DNA of 43,643 bases, taken from NCBI GenBank assembly GCA_015065505.1, contig SVQE01000015.1, positions 1 through 43,643 of the forward strand. The letters are read 5' to 3'. Below, in pieces: positions 7,243-15,556 of the stretch. Within the stretch, counting starts at the first letter, position 1. Each line of letters opens with the position of its first letter. The DNA is from Oscillospiraceae bacterium. GTDB lineage: Bacteria; Bacillota; Clostridia; Oscillospirales; Acutalibacteraceae. Position numbers and translations under genes: made by a program. The notes under the pieces are model-generated. The model worked only from the letters and a program-made list of their open reading frames with translations, searched no databases and was not told the DNA's origin.

Positions 7243-7261
7243 TCGTTAAAATTATTAATAA
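7243..7261. promoter_or_regulatory. possible Rex-type operator
   Basis: TCGTTAA (7243-7249) and TTAATAA (7255-7261) each match the Rex half-sites TTGTTAA/TTAACAA at 6 of 7 positions. However, the spacer is 5 bp rather than the 4 bp I expect. The site overlaps the predicted transcription start of an operon that itself carries rex. This is a weak, AT-rich match and could be chance. Confidence 0.3.
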
Positions 7262-7275
7262 GTAGGAGAAGGCTT

Positions 7276-9213
7276 ATGGGACTTACAATTGCTCAGAAAA
7301 TTATCAAAGCGCATCTTGTTGAAGGCGAGATGAAGGTTGGAAGCGAAATCGGACTTCGCATCGACCAGACTCTCACTCAGGATGCAACAGGTACTATGGC
7401 ATATCTTGAATTTGAGGCTATGGGAGTTGACAGAGTTAAAACAGAGCGTTCGGTTGCATATATCGACCACAACACTCTTCAAACAGGCTTTGAAAACGCC
7501 GATGACCACAGATTTATTCAGACTGTAACTAAAAAGCACGGCATTTATTTCTCACGCCCTGGTAACGGAATCTGCCACCAGGTTCATCTTGAACGCTTCG
7601 GTATTCCCGGAAAGACCTTAATCGGCTCAGACAGCCACACCCCCACCTGCGGCGGTATCGGTATGCTTGCAATGGGTGCAGGCGGACTTGATGTTGCAGT
7701 TGCAATGGGCGGCGGAACTTACTATATTCCGATGCCGAAAATGACTAAGATTAACCTCACAGGCTACTTAAAGCCCTGGGTTTCGGCAAAGGATGTTATT
7801 CTTGAGGTTCTTCGCATTATGAGCGTTAAGGGCGGCGTTGGCAAAATCGTTGAATACGCAGGCGAAGGCGTTAAAACCCTTTCAGTTCCCGAAAGAGCAA
7901 CAATAACAAATATGGGCGCAGAGCTTGGTGCAACAACATCAATCTTTCCCTCTGATGAAATAACTCTTGCTTTCCTTAAAGCACAGGGCAGAGAGAATGA
8001 CTGGGTTGAGCTTGTTTCAGACCCCGACGCTGAATACGACGAGGTTATCGACATTGATTTATGCTCGCTTACACCCATGGCAGCTTGCCCCCATATGCCC
8101 GATAATGTTAAAACAACCGACGAAATCGGCAAGATTAAGGTTGACCAGGTTGCAATCGGCTCATGCACAAACTCATCATTTGTTGATATGATGAAGGTTG
8201 CATCAATTCTTAAAGGCAAAACCGTTTGCCCCACAGTTTCACTCTGCATCGCACCCGGTTCAAAGCAGGTTCTCAATATGCTTGCTCTCAACGGTGCGCT
8301 TTCAGATATGATTAACGCAGGCGCAAGAATTCTTGAATCTGCATGCGGTCCCTGCATCGGTATGGGTCAGAGCCCGAACAGCGCAGGCGTTTCACTCAGA
8401 ACCTTCAACAGAAACTTTGAAGGCAGAAGCGGAACAAAGGACGGTCAGATTTATCTTGTTTCTCCCGAGGTTGCAGCTGCATCGGCATTAACAGGCTATC
8501 TCACTGACCCCAGAGACCTCGGCGAAGCACCCTCAATCTCGATGCCCGAGCACTTCATCATTAACGATAATATGATTGAAGCTCCTGCATCACCCGAAGA
8601 GGCAAAGGATGTTGAAGTTCTCAGAGGACCCAACATCAAGCCCTTCCCGAAAACCGAACCGCTTCCCGAAAGCATTGCAGCCAAGGCAGTTCTTAAGGTT
8701 GGCGATAACATCACAACCGACCACATTATGCCTGCAGGCGCAAAGATTCTTCCCTACCGTTCAAATATCCCCCACCTTTCACAGTATTGCTTCGGCGTAT
8801 GCGATGAAACATTCCCCGAAAGAATTAAGGCTGAGGGCAAGGGATTTGTTATCGGCGGCGCAAACTACGGTCAGGGCTCTTCAAGAGAGCACGCAGCGCT
8901 TGTTCCGCTCTATCTCGGCGTTAAGGCTGTTATAACAAAGAGCTTTGCAAGAATTCATGTTGCAAACCTTGTTAACGCAGGCATTCTTCCCTTCACCTTT
9001 GCAAATGAAGAGGATTACGACAAGATTACTCAGGGCGACGAGCTTGAGCTTGCAGACATCAGGGATTGCATTGAAAACAACAAGCCCGTTGTTTTGAAGA
9101 ACATAACAAAGAATGAAGAATACAGCCTTGATTCTTCACATCTTTCATCAAGACAGAGAGCAATGCTGCTTTGCGGCGGACTTCTCGATTATACAAGGGA
9201 AATGAACAAGTAA
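7276..9213 (+). CDS. acnA: aconitate hydratase
   Basis: The 645-residue protein has the [4Fe-4S] ligands C297 (GSCTNSS) and C357/C360 (ACGPCIGMG), the GSDSHTPTCGGIGMLAMG block (about 117-134) and a C-terminal swivel domain (about 470-645). The swivel domain carries VGDNITTDHIMPAG and the substrate-binding GQGSSREHA. At 645 residues without a long linker it belongs to the short single-chain type (the Aquifex-like class), which is common in Clostridia. It isomerises citrate to isocitrate and pairs with the isocitrate dehydrogenase downstream to make 2-oxoglutarate for glutamate. GGAGAAGG lies just before the ATG. Homoaconitase/isopropylmalate isomerase relatives were considered, but the icd neighbour favours aconitase. 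Confidence 0.92.
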   Translation: MGLTIAQKIIKAHLVEGEMKVGSEIGLRIDQTLTQDATGTMAYLEFEAMGVDRVKTERSVAYIDHNTLQTGFENADDHRFIQTVTKKHGIYFSRPGNGICHQVHLERFGIPGKTLIGSDSHTPTCGGIGMLAMGAGGLDVAVAMGGGTYYIPMPKMTKINLTGYLKPWVSAKDVILEVLRIMSVKGGVGKIVEYAGEGVKTLSVPERATITNMGAELGATTSIFPSDEITLAFLKAQGRENDWVELVSDPDAEYDEVIDIDLCSLTPMAACPHMPDNVKTTDEIGKIKVDQVAIGSCTNSSFVDMMKVASILKGKTVCPTVSLCIAPGSKQVLNMLALNGALSDMINAGARILESACGPCIGMGQSPNSAGVSLRTFNRNFEGRSGTKDGQIYLVSPEVAAASALTGYLTDPRDLGEAPSISMPEHFIINDNMIEAPASPEEAKDVEVLRGPNIKPFPKTEPLPESIAAKAVLKVGDNITTDHIMPAGAKILPYRSNIPHLSQYCFGVCDETFPERIKAEGKGFVIGGANYGQGSSREHAALVPLYLGVKAVITKSFARIHVANLVNAGILPFTFANEEDYDKITQGDELELADIRDCIENNKPVVLKNITKNEEYSLDSSHLSSRQRAMLLCGGLLDYTREMNK

Positions 9214-9237
9214 AATCTTTGCATTGCAAGATTTTAC
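9210..9237. other. hairpin over the acnA stop codon
   Basis: GTAAAATCTT (9210-9219) pairs with AAGATTTTAC (9228-9237), with an inner GCA/TGC extension. It includes the acnA stop codon. There is no U-tract, so it more likely protects or processes the mRNA than terminates it, which fits transcription continuing into icd. Confidence 0.6.
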
Positions 9238-9271
9238 AGTGGTCAGTGGTCAGTGGTTAGTGGTCAGTGAC
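9237..9271. repeat. heptanucleotide tandem array, (CAGTGGT)n
   Basis: Five 7-bp units: CAGTGGT three times, then TAGTGGT and CAGTGAC. It starts immediately after the hairpin at the acnA stop and ends 29 bp before the icd start codon. It has the same period as the arrays at 3125, 3208 and 34832 but a different unit. Confidence 0.85.
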
Positions 9272-9300
9272 CGGTATTGATAATAATAAGGAGATATATT

Positions 9301-10476
9301 ATGACAGAGCTTGAAAACAAAGCAATAGAAGAAGCTGTTGTTAAATTCCGTTCACTTATGGAAATGCAGCTTGAAAGAGCAAAAAGAATTAAAGAGGACA
9401 AGGAATTCACCGACTTTGATGCACTTGATAAAATTGTTATCGGCATCTGCGGCGGTGACGGCATTGGTCCGATTATCACAAAGGAAAGCCAGAGAGTTAT
9501 TGAATTTCTTTTAAAGGATAAGGTTGAAAGCGGCAAGATTGAGTTCAGAGTTATCGACGGACTTACAATCGAAAACCGTGCAGCAGTGGGCAAGGCAATT
9601 CCCGACGATGTTCTTGAAGAACTTAAGAAGTGCAACGTTATTCTTAAGGGCCCGACAACCACTCCCCGTCAGGGCGACCCGTGGCCGAATGTTGAATCTG
9701 CAAATGTTGCAATGAGAAAAGAGCTCGACCTCTTTGCAAATATGCGTCCCGTTAAGGTTCCCGAAGAGGGCATCGACTGGACCTTCTTCCGTGAGAACAC
9801 CGAGGGAGGCTATGCAGTTGGCTCACACGGCGTTAATATCACAGACGACCTTGCTGTTGACTTCACTGTTGCAACACAGGAAGGCTGCGAAAGAATTGCA
9901 AAGCTTGCTTATGACTATGCAAAGAGAAACAACAAGGGCAAGGTTTCAATAATCACAAAGGCAAACATCATCAAAACCACCGACGGTAAGTTCCTTAACA
10001 TTGCAAAGAGCATCGGCAAGGAATACCCCGAAATCGTAACAGACGACTGGTATGTTGATATAACAACCGCAAAGCTTATCGACCCTGCAAGAAGACGCGA
10101 TTTCAAGGTTTTCGTTCTTCCCAATCTCTACGGCGATATCATCACCGACGAGGCTGCTGAATTCCAGGGCGGCGTTGGCACTGCAGGAAGCGCAAACATC
10201 GGTAAGAAATACGCTATGTTTGAAGCTATCCACGGCTCAGCTCCGAGAATGATTAGCGAGGGCAGAGGTCAGTATGCAGACCCGTGCTCAATGCTCAGAG
10301 CAACCGTTATGCTTCTTTCACACATCGGTTTCCAGAAGGAAGCAGACGCACTTGAAAAGGCTCTCGACATCTGCATGTTTGAAGAGAAGAAGCTTGTTAT
10401 CACAGGACGCGATACCGGCTGCACCTGCGAGGAGTTCGGCGACTACGTTATGGAAACCATAACAAAGATGGCATAA
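9301..10476 (+). CDS. icd: isocitrate dehydrogenase
   Basis: The 391-residue enzyme belongs to the isocitrate/isopropylmalate dehydrogenase family. It has the GDGIGP start, the substrate-binding S133-x-N135-x3-R139 followed by the second Arg in NMRPVK, ENTEGGY, and the metal-binding Asp in NLYGDIITDEAAE. The Ser-x-Asn arrangement fits isocitrate rather than isopropylmalate. In the cofactor loop GSAP is followed by Arg-Met, where Lys-Tyr marks NADP enzymes and acidic-hydrophobic marks NAD enzymes, so cofactor choice is unclear. An N-terminal helical extension of about 40 residues precedes the fold. AAGGAG lies 8 bases before the ATG at 9301; the upstream in-frame ATG at 9277 has no ribosome site. 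Confidence 0.9.
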   Translation: MTELENKAIEEAVVKFRSLMEMQLERAKRIKEDKEFTDFDALDKIVIGICGGDGIGPIITKESQRVIEFLLKDKVESGKIEFRVIDGLTIENRAAVGKAIPDDVLEELKKCNVILKGPTTTPRQGDPWPNVESANVAMRKELDLFANMRPVKVPEEGIDWTFFRENTEGGYAVGSHGVNITDDLAVDFTVATQEGCERIAKLAYDYAKRNNKGKVSIITKANIIKTTDGKFLNIAKSIGKEYPEIVTDDWYVDITTAKLIDPARRRDFKVFVLPNLYGDIITDEAAEFQGGVGTAGSANIGKKYAMFEAIHGSAPRMISEGRGQYADPCSMLRATVMLLSHIGFQKEADALEKALDICMFEEKKLVITGRDTGCTCEEFGDYVMETITKMA

Positions 10477-10510
10477 CGAATAATACAAACTTAACTATTT
10501 AGGTGGTACT

Positions 10511-11164
10511 ATGGAAAAAAATGAAATATCCATTTCCGTTATAAAAAGACTACCCCGTTACTACAGATTTTTGGAAAATTTAAAAAACAACGGCATTGTC
10601 CGCATAAGCTCAAAGGAGCTTGCCGAAAGAATGGGACTCACTGCATCGCAAATCCGCCACGACTTCAACTGCTTCGGCGGATTCGGTCAGCAGGGATACG
10701 GCTATAATGTTCCCGAATTATACAGTAAAATCGGTGACATTCTTCACATTGAAAGTGAAACAAAAGCCATTCTTATTGGCGCAGGCAACATAGGCAAAGC
10801 CGTTGCTTCAAAGGTTTTCACAGGAAACAGAGGCTTTAAGCTTGTTGGTATTTTTGATAAAAACGAAGCTATTTCGGGCAAGGTTATAAAAGGCATTCCC
10901 GTTCGTCATATCAATTATCTTGAGAACTTTTGCATTGATAATTCACCCAAATGTGCAATTATCTGCATTCCCTCAAACGATATGAAGGAGCTTACGGATT
11001 TGCTTTGCAAGCTCGGGATTAAGTATTTCTGGAATTTTTCAAACTACGATATTGCCATGGCTCATCCCGAGGTGCTTGTTGAAAGCGTTCATTTAACAGA
11101 TTCGCTGATGACTCTCAGCTACCTTGCAAACAGCGACGAAAACAGCGTTGGAAGTGAGGTATGA
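10511..11164 (+). CDS. rex: redox-sensing transcriptional repressor Rex
   Basis: The 217-residue protein has the Rex winged helix (1-78: VIKRLPRYYRFL, SSKELAERMGLTASQIRHDFNCFG, where most Rex proteins have RKDLSYFG). A Rossmann domain with GAGNIG (90-95) binds NADH/NAD+, and a C-terminal swap helix follows. Rex senses the NADH/NAD+ ratio and represses fermentation and other redox genes. It sits 34 bp after icd, with AGGTGG before its ATG, in the same run as acnA and icd. No terminator lies between them, which suggests redox feedback on this branch. Confidence 0.92.
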   Translation: MEKNEISISVIKRLPRYYRFLENLKNNGIVRISSKELAERMGLTASQIRHDFNCFGGFGQQGYGYNVPELYSKIGDILHIESETKAILIGAGNIGKAVASKVFTGNRGFKLVGIFDKNEAISGKVIKGIPVRHINYLENFCIDNSPKCAIICIPSNDMKELTDLLCKLGIKYFWNFSNYDIAMAHPEVLVESVHLTDSLMTLSYLANSDENSVGSEV

Positions 11165-11844
11165 GCATGGAAAAAATCAGCAATAAAGAGATTATTGATG
11201 TTGTTAAATTCTCGAAGGACAAACTTATTTTCGTTTCTAAAAATCCGCTTGAACCATCGCTTGATAAAGCCGAATACTACATAATCAATTTTGCAACAGG
11301 TGAAAAAGAGGTTGTAACAAAAAAAGCATATATGCTTAAAAAATTCGGCTCGTCATATGAAAAAATCGGCGAAAAGATTTCCGATTTCATTCAGTGCCAG
11401 GCAATGATTTTAAAGGATAAATCCGTTTTGGTTGTTTTTCCGAACGGTCAGGCAGGGCTTTTTGATTCCAACGGTGAGCTTTCGTGGATAAAGGAATTAA
11501 AGCACAATGATAGCCCCGTTTATTCCCTTGCGCCCGATGAGGATTCCTTCTGGTGCGTTTGCACGGACGAAAACTGCGTTATGAGGTTCAGCACCGATAA
11601 TTATTCGGTTGATATAAGAATCGGTTCAAAGGATGCATCAACCTTCTCAAAGCCATCCTTTGCTTCCTCAGACGGTGAATTTGTTTATATCTGCTCGCAG
11701 GACGGCAGCGTTCGCAAAATTGATAAATCAACGCTGATTGTCAGCGATGTTGTTGAAAAGGTTGTTAATCTTCAGAGATATTATAAATTCAAGGGCGTTT
11801 CAATCTTCTGTTTAACAGACGGATTATATTTTGAAAAAGCATAA
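11161..11844 (+). CDS. hypothetical protein, possible beta-propeller-like repeats
   Basis: The 227-residue product begins at an ATG that overlaps the rex stop (ATGA), with GAGGT just upstream, so it is translationally coupled to rex. It has no signal peptide or membrane span. Its sequence is a series of short beta-like strands with aromatic/Gly turns (SVLVVFPNGQAGLFDSNGEL, EDSFWCVCTDENCVMRF, GEFVYICSQDGSVRKI) that resemble blades of a WD40/PQQ-type propeller. I recognise no named family. It ends at a strong terminator, which closes the operon. Confidence 0.7.
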   Translation: MSMEKISNKEIIDVVKFSKDKLIFVSKNPLEPSLDKAEYYIINFATGEKEVVTKKAYMLKKFGSSYEKIGEKISDFIQCQAMILKDKSVLVVFPNGQAGLFDSNGELSWIKELKHNDSPVYSLAPDEDSFWCVCTDENCVMRFSTDNYSVDIRIGSKDASTFSKPSFASSDGEFVYICSQDGSVRKIDKSTLIVSDVVEKVVNLQRYYKFKGVSIFCLTDGLYFEKA

Positions 11845-11845
11845 A

Positions 11846-11880
11846 AAATAAGAGCCATTTCGGCTCTTATTTCTTATTTT
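11846..11880. terminator. terminator closing the acnA-rex operon
   Basis: AAATAAGAGCC (11846-11856) pairs with GGCTCTTATTT (11862-11872) around a 5-nt loop, followed by CTTATTTT. It overlaps the stop of the convergent glucosaminidase gene and can serve both strands. Confidence 0.85.
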
Positions 11881-14051
11881 GATGTAACGGATTTAACATT
11901 GCTCCATTTGCCGTATTTTTTCTTTTTATCAACCGTTTTATAGGTTCTTACCTTGATATAATACTTAACCCCTTTGGTGAAGTTCTTGCCCGTATAAGAG
12001 GTTGTTGCAAGTGATGTTATTTCCTTTTTGGCAACAATCTTTTTGAAATCCTTATCCCTTGCATAGTAAATCTGATAGCCATCCTCACTGCCGTTAACAG
12101 CCTCCCAGGTTGCCTTAATCTTAGTCTTTGAGGGCGAGGACAGAGATTTAAGATTAACCTTTGCCATCTTGGTTTTTGCTGAAACCTTGGCGGTTTTTGC
12201 GCTTTCCTTTGTTTTTGAATCAACTGTGAAGGCGCTAATGCAAAGAGTGTAATCAGTGTAGCTTTTCAGCGAGCTTACCTTTGCCGAGGTTGCAGCACCG
12301 TCATTAACGGTTTTAAGCTTTGTATATTTCTTCGTGGAAGCGTTGTAGCTATAGATATAATAGCCGTCCGCGCCCGGCAGGGCTTCCCAGCTCAGCTTAA
12401 TATAGTGCGAGCCCTTCGAGGTTATCGAGGGGTTATTCATTTTATCGGGCAGCGCGTGCTTAACGTTCTCATTTGAATAATCGCTCCAGCCCTTTGAAGT
12501 ATACGCCCTAACCTTAACCGAGTATTCATTCGCAGGTGTTAAGCCCTTAAGCGTTGCGCTGTTTGTTGTAACGGTTTTATCAAATGTTGTTCCCTTTGTT
12601 ACATTTCTGATATAGATATAATACTTCGTTGCACCCTCAAATTTATCCCACTTATATGTGAGGGTTTCCTTTGTTCTGCTGTCAAGGGTTAAGCCCTTAA
12701 CCTGTTTTTTTGTTTCCTCTTCAGGTGTTGAGGTATCAGCTACAACCTTGCATTTTTCCTTGGGCATATTCTTGTATACGGGAATATAGAAGGTTCTTTT
12801 CTGCGAAAGAACACTCGCGTCACTATATGCCCTGTACATAATTGCAGATTCGCTCTGAGCGCCGTCGAGATTGGTCATATATTCATGACCGTAAAGCGAA
12901 GATGAATTTTTGTTTACATTGAATTTCTGAAGATAATTCGTGTACTGATACTGCAGATAGCCGTATGCAATATACTGAGCGCCAAAGTAAATGGCTTTAT
13001 ATGGATTATTCCACGGTCTGCCGAAAATCGGCTTGCCGTACGTTGGGGTGCTGATATTAAAATATGTTGTGCTGAAATCTGTTTTAAGGATGTAGCCCGT
13101 TTTGCCGTCGGTTGTAAAACCGCCCGACTTTTCGTTATAAAGCTTAACCTTATAATACTTTCCGCAGCTTGAAATATATGAAGCATACTGCCCCATAAAT
13201 ACTGAGGTTCCGTCCGCTGTCGGAGCTTTTTTAGTTGTATCAAACTCGGATTCAAGATAAATCTTTGTTGAATTCTTTAATTTAAGGAAGCCCGATGCCC
13301 ACTGTAAACCGTCCATAGCGCCCGAATAAGCGCCGATGTTATAATAGTTATAAATACCGATAAACGGTGCTCTTGTTCCGCAGGCACCGCCCGTTGAGGC
13401 TGTTTTTGCGCCAACCTCCTGCACAATCTTTGATGCAAGATAATATGCACTCATACCGCTGTCCTTACCTGCGGTCATAATTGCCTTTGAATATTTAACG
13501 GTGTTTGAATCAGCATCCTTATAGGTTGTTGATTTTCCGCTTGTTGAATTATATGTAATATTTGCGTTTTTCATCCAGGTTGATGAAATAATCGCCTCAA
13601 CGCCGCTCTGCGTCTGCGAAGAATTATATTTTGTTGATTCAAACTGGAAAATGTATTTCTCGCTGAGTGAGTTTCTCGGGTCCATATAGTATGCAACAGC
13701 CTGCTCTGATGCTGAATACCAGCTGCTGCCCTCTTGTGCATTACCGCTGCAGTTTGAGCACTGACAAAACCACTCACTTCCCCTTGAAGAAGTTTTCTGA
13801 AGCACCTGGTCTCTGTGAGGTGAGCGCTCGCCGCTTACGGCAGTTTCCCAGTCAAGGTCTGTTTTAAACGGCTCAAACACCCAGTTAGGATATTTTTCGT
13901 GAAGCGCAACCAAATAGCTTACATAGCTTTCGGGAAAACCCTTATCTAAAAGCTGCTGCTTATAGGATTTGGCTTCAGCAGAAAAAGGCATACTGAAAAC
14001 AGATGCCGTAATAATCAAGCTCAATATTATCGATGTCAGTTTTTTCAGCAT
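11874..14051 (-). CDS. secreted N-acetylglucosaminidase with three fibronectin type III domains
   Basis: The 725-residue protein has a Sec signal peptide (1-27, ending AEA). The catalytic region (about 28-435) carries LLDKGFPESYVSYLVALHEKYPNWVFEPF, YYMDPRN, the probable catalytic Glu E212 in KIVQEVGA, and GIYNYYNIGAY. Three fibronectin type III repeats follow (about 447-541, 542-633 and 634-725). The catalytic part matches clostridial LytG/LytD-like cell-wall glucosaminidases that cleave GlcNAc-MurNAc in peptidoglycan. An unusual C-x-C-x2-C cluster (96, 98, 101) sits near its start and might bind metal or form disulfides. No LPxTG or S-layer anchor is seen. Its likely role is cell separation or wall turnover. 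Confidence 0.85.
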   Translation of the reverse strand: MLKKLTSIILSLIITASVFSMPFSAEAKSYKQQLLDKGFPESYVSYLVALHEKYPNWVFEPFKTDLDWETAVSGERSPHRDQVLQKTSSRGSEWFCQCSNCSGNAQEGSSWYSASEQAVAYYMDPRNSLSEKYIFQFESTKYNSSQTQSGVEAIISSTWMKNANITYNSTSGKSTTYKDADSNTVKYSKAIMTAGKDSGMSAYYLASKIVQEVGAKTASTGGACGTRAPFIGIYNYYNIGAYSGAMDGLQWASGFLKLKNSTKIYLESEFDTTKKAPTADGTSVFMGQYASYISSCGKYYKVKLYNEKSGGFTTDGKTGYILKTDFSTTYFNISTPTYGKPIFGRPWNNPYKAIYFGAQYIAYGYLQYQYTNYLQKFNVNKNSSSLYGHEYMTNLDGAQSESAIMYRAYSDASVLSQKRTFYIPVYKNMPKEKCKVVADTSTPEEETKKQVKGLTLDSRTKETLTYKWDKFEGATKYYIYIRNVTKGTTFDKTVTTNSATLKGLTPANEYSVKVRAYTSKGWSDYSNENVKHALPDKMNNPSITSKGSHYIKLSWEALPGADGYYIYSYNASTKKYTKLKTVNDGAATSAKVSSLKSYTDYTLCISAFTVDSKTKESAKTAKVSAKTKMAKVNLKSLSSPSKTKIKATWEAVNGSEDGYQIYYARDKDFKKIVAKKEITSLATTSYTGKNFTKGVKYYIKVRTYKTVDKKKKYGKWSNVKSVTSK

Positions 14052-14136
14052 ATCCTCACCGTTTTAACATCCTGTAATATTTCTTATTACTTATGATAAC
14101 ATTTTGTAATTTTTTTGTCAAATACTATTATTTAAC

Positions 14137-14165
14137 TTGATATTAATTATCGATTTGTGTATAAT
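14137..14165 (+). promoter_or_regulatory. sigma-A promoter of the XRE regulator
   Basis: TTGATA (14137-14142), a 17-bp spacer and TATAAT (14160-14165). Transcription would begin near 14172. This places an upstream GTG (14157) inside the promoter and fixes the true start codon at the TTG downstream. Confidence 0.8.
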
Positions 14166-14198
14166 TCATATGAAGAAAGTCGAAAAAGGGGTGTTTTT

Positions 14199-14609
14199 TT
14201 GGATATCAGCAACGCTCAGATAAAAGAAAATATTGCTCAAAACCTCAAAAACCTTCGTGAAACCTATAATTTAACTCAGAAAAATGTTTCGGACACGCTG
14301 GGAATTGATGCCGCTTCCTACAGAAACTGGGAAAACAAAAGGTCTGTTCCAAGTGTTTCGGCATTGTTTGAAATTGCCAAGATTTATAAAATATCCATTA
14401 ATCAGCTTTGCGGAATTGAGGTTAATGGAGGCGGTTCGTATTTACTTATGAGCCCAAATCAGTTTAATAAAGATATTTACGGCGAAAACAAAATAACGGA
14501 CCTTGACGCATACGAAAAACAGCTGATTATGAAGATACGCCGCCTCACAAATGATGATAAACGAAAAGTCGGCGAATGCATAAACGAGCTGCTTAAAACT
14601 GAAGAATAA
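14199..14609 (+). CDS. XRE-family transcriptional regulator
   Basis: The 136-residue protein has a Cro/C1 helix-turn-helix in its first half (NLKNLRETYNLTQKNVSDTLGI and YRNWENKRSVPSVSALFEIA). A second half of about 60 residues without a clear domain (ENKITDLDAYEKQLIMKIRRL) is probably helical and dimerising. The TTG at 14199 is chosen as start because AAAGGGGTG lies 5 bases before it and the promoter -10 box covers the earlier in-frame GTG. The target is unknown. The neighbouring glucosaminidase is divergent with about 147 bp between starts, so it is a candidate target. Confidence 0.8.
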   Translation: MDISNAQIKENIAQNLKNLRETYNLTQKNVSDTLGIDAASYRNWENKRSVPSVSALFEIAKIYKISINQLCGIEVNGGGSYLLMSPNQFNKDIYGENKITDLDAYEKQLIMKIRRLTNDDKRKVGECINELLKTEE

Positions 14610-14610
14610 A

Positions 14611-14647
14611 AAAAGAGAAAGCTTGAAAATTCAAGCTTTCTTTTTTT
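14611..14647. terminator. bidirectional terminator
   Basis: GAAAGCTTGAA (14617-14627) pairs with TTCAAGCTTTC (14630-14640), flanked by A's on the left and seven T's on the right. It lies between convergent genes. Confidence 0.88.
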
Positions 14648-14649
14648 AA

Positions 14650-15216
14650 TTATTTAAAGAATAACGGAAGCTTTTCAAGGAAAACTATATCCTCTCTTAA
14701 AGCACTCTCGCCCTCTGCAAGAGGTGCGCACATTGCAACAATGTTTCCGCTGAACTTCTTAACAAGCTCTTCAACTGCTTTAAGGCTTTCACCCGTTGAA
14801 ATAACATCATCAACAATAAGAACTCTTTTGCCTGTGAGCAAATCGCCGTCCTCGTGGCCGAGATAGAGGGTTTGCTCCTTCTGGGTTGTTATTGAGCGAA
14901 CGCTTACCTTAACGGGATTATCCATATAAACCTTAACGCCTTTTCTTGCAACAATGTATTTCTTGCCGCTCTGCTTGCTCATTTCGTATGCAAGCGGAAT
15001 TGATTTAGCCTCGGGTGTAACAATATAGTCAAACTCGGGAACCTTTTTGAGCAATTCTCTTGCACAGCACTCTGCAAGCTCAACATCACCGAAAAGGATG
15101 AAGGCTGCAATATCAAGATTATCGGATACAGAAAACTTCTGCAAGTATCTTGTAAGCCCTGCAATATGAAGCTCGTAATAATCGTTTTCGTTTCTTTTCA
15201 TTCCGTCTATAATCAT
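14650..15216 (-). CDS. phosphoribosyltransferase, adenine PRTase-like
   Basis: The 188-residue protein has the PRPP-binding signature VLIVDDVISTGES (132-144) and the type I PRTase hood/flexible-loop segments (YIVTPEAKSIPLAYEMS, YIVARKGVKVY). It resembles the apt/xpt group (COG0503) more than orotate PRTases. The usual Apt flexible-loop sequence differs, so the substrate base is unsure. The start ATG overlaps the stop of the HIT gene (ATGA), giving translational coupling. A second Met at residue 6 is possible. It is the last gene of the ackA-alaS run. Confidence 0.82.
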   Translation of the reverse strand: MIIDGMKRNENDYYELHIAGLTRYLQKFSVSDNLDIAAFILFGDVELAECCARELLKKVPEFDYIVTPEAKSIPLAYEMSKQSGKKYIVARKGVKVYMDNPVKVSVRSITTQKEQTLYLGHEDGDLLTGKRVLIVDDVISTGESLKAVEELVKKFSGNIVAMCAPLAEGESALREDIVFLEKLPLFFK

Positions 15217-15545
15217 ATCAGTTTCTCCCCTAAGCTTGTTCCTCCGATAAGGTGGAAATGCAAATGCATAACGCTCTGACCTGCATCGCTGCCGCAGTTA
15301 TTGATAACTCTGTATGAGCTAATTCCCTGCTCCTTTGCGATTTCGCCGAGCTTTTCAAATATATGAGCAACATACTTGCTGTTTTCCGAATTGATATCGT
15401 TTGCACATTCAATATGCTCTTTCGGAACTGCGAGAATATGAACGGGTGCTACGGGATTTAAGTCCTTGAAGGCAACCATCATATCATCCTCATAAACCTT
15501 TGTGCTTGGTATATTGCCGTTTATTATTTCACAAAAAACGCACAT
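15213..15545 (-). CDS. HIT family nucleotide hydrolase/transferase
   Basis: The 110-residue protein has the histidine triad H94-x-H96-x-H98 (MHLHFHLIGG), the N-terminal zinc-type Cys pair C2/C5 and H44. It starts CVFCEIINGNIPS, typical of HinT-like proteins that hydrolyse adenosine phosphoramidates and related nucleotides. AAGGAG precedes the ATG by 7 bases. It overlaps the following phosphoribosyltransferase by 4 bp and lies 11 bp after alaS. HinT proteins remove aminoacyl-AMP, which makes the position next to alaS suggestive. Confidence 0.9.
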   Translation of the reverse strand: MCVFCEIINGNIPSTKVYEDDMMVAFKDLNPVAPVHILAVPKEHIECANDINSENSKYVAHIFEKLGEIAKEQGISSYRVINNCGSDAGQSVMHLHFHLIGGTSLGEKLI

Positions 15546-15556
15546 AGCAGTTCTCC

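Noticed and set aside
7764-8357. Minus-strand open frame of 197 codons inside acnA
   Set aside because: It lies fully within the aconitase coding region, whose motifs are unmistakable; it is a codon-bias shadow.
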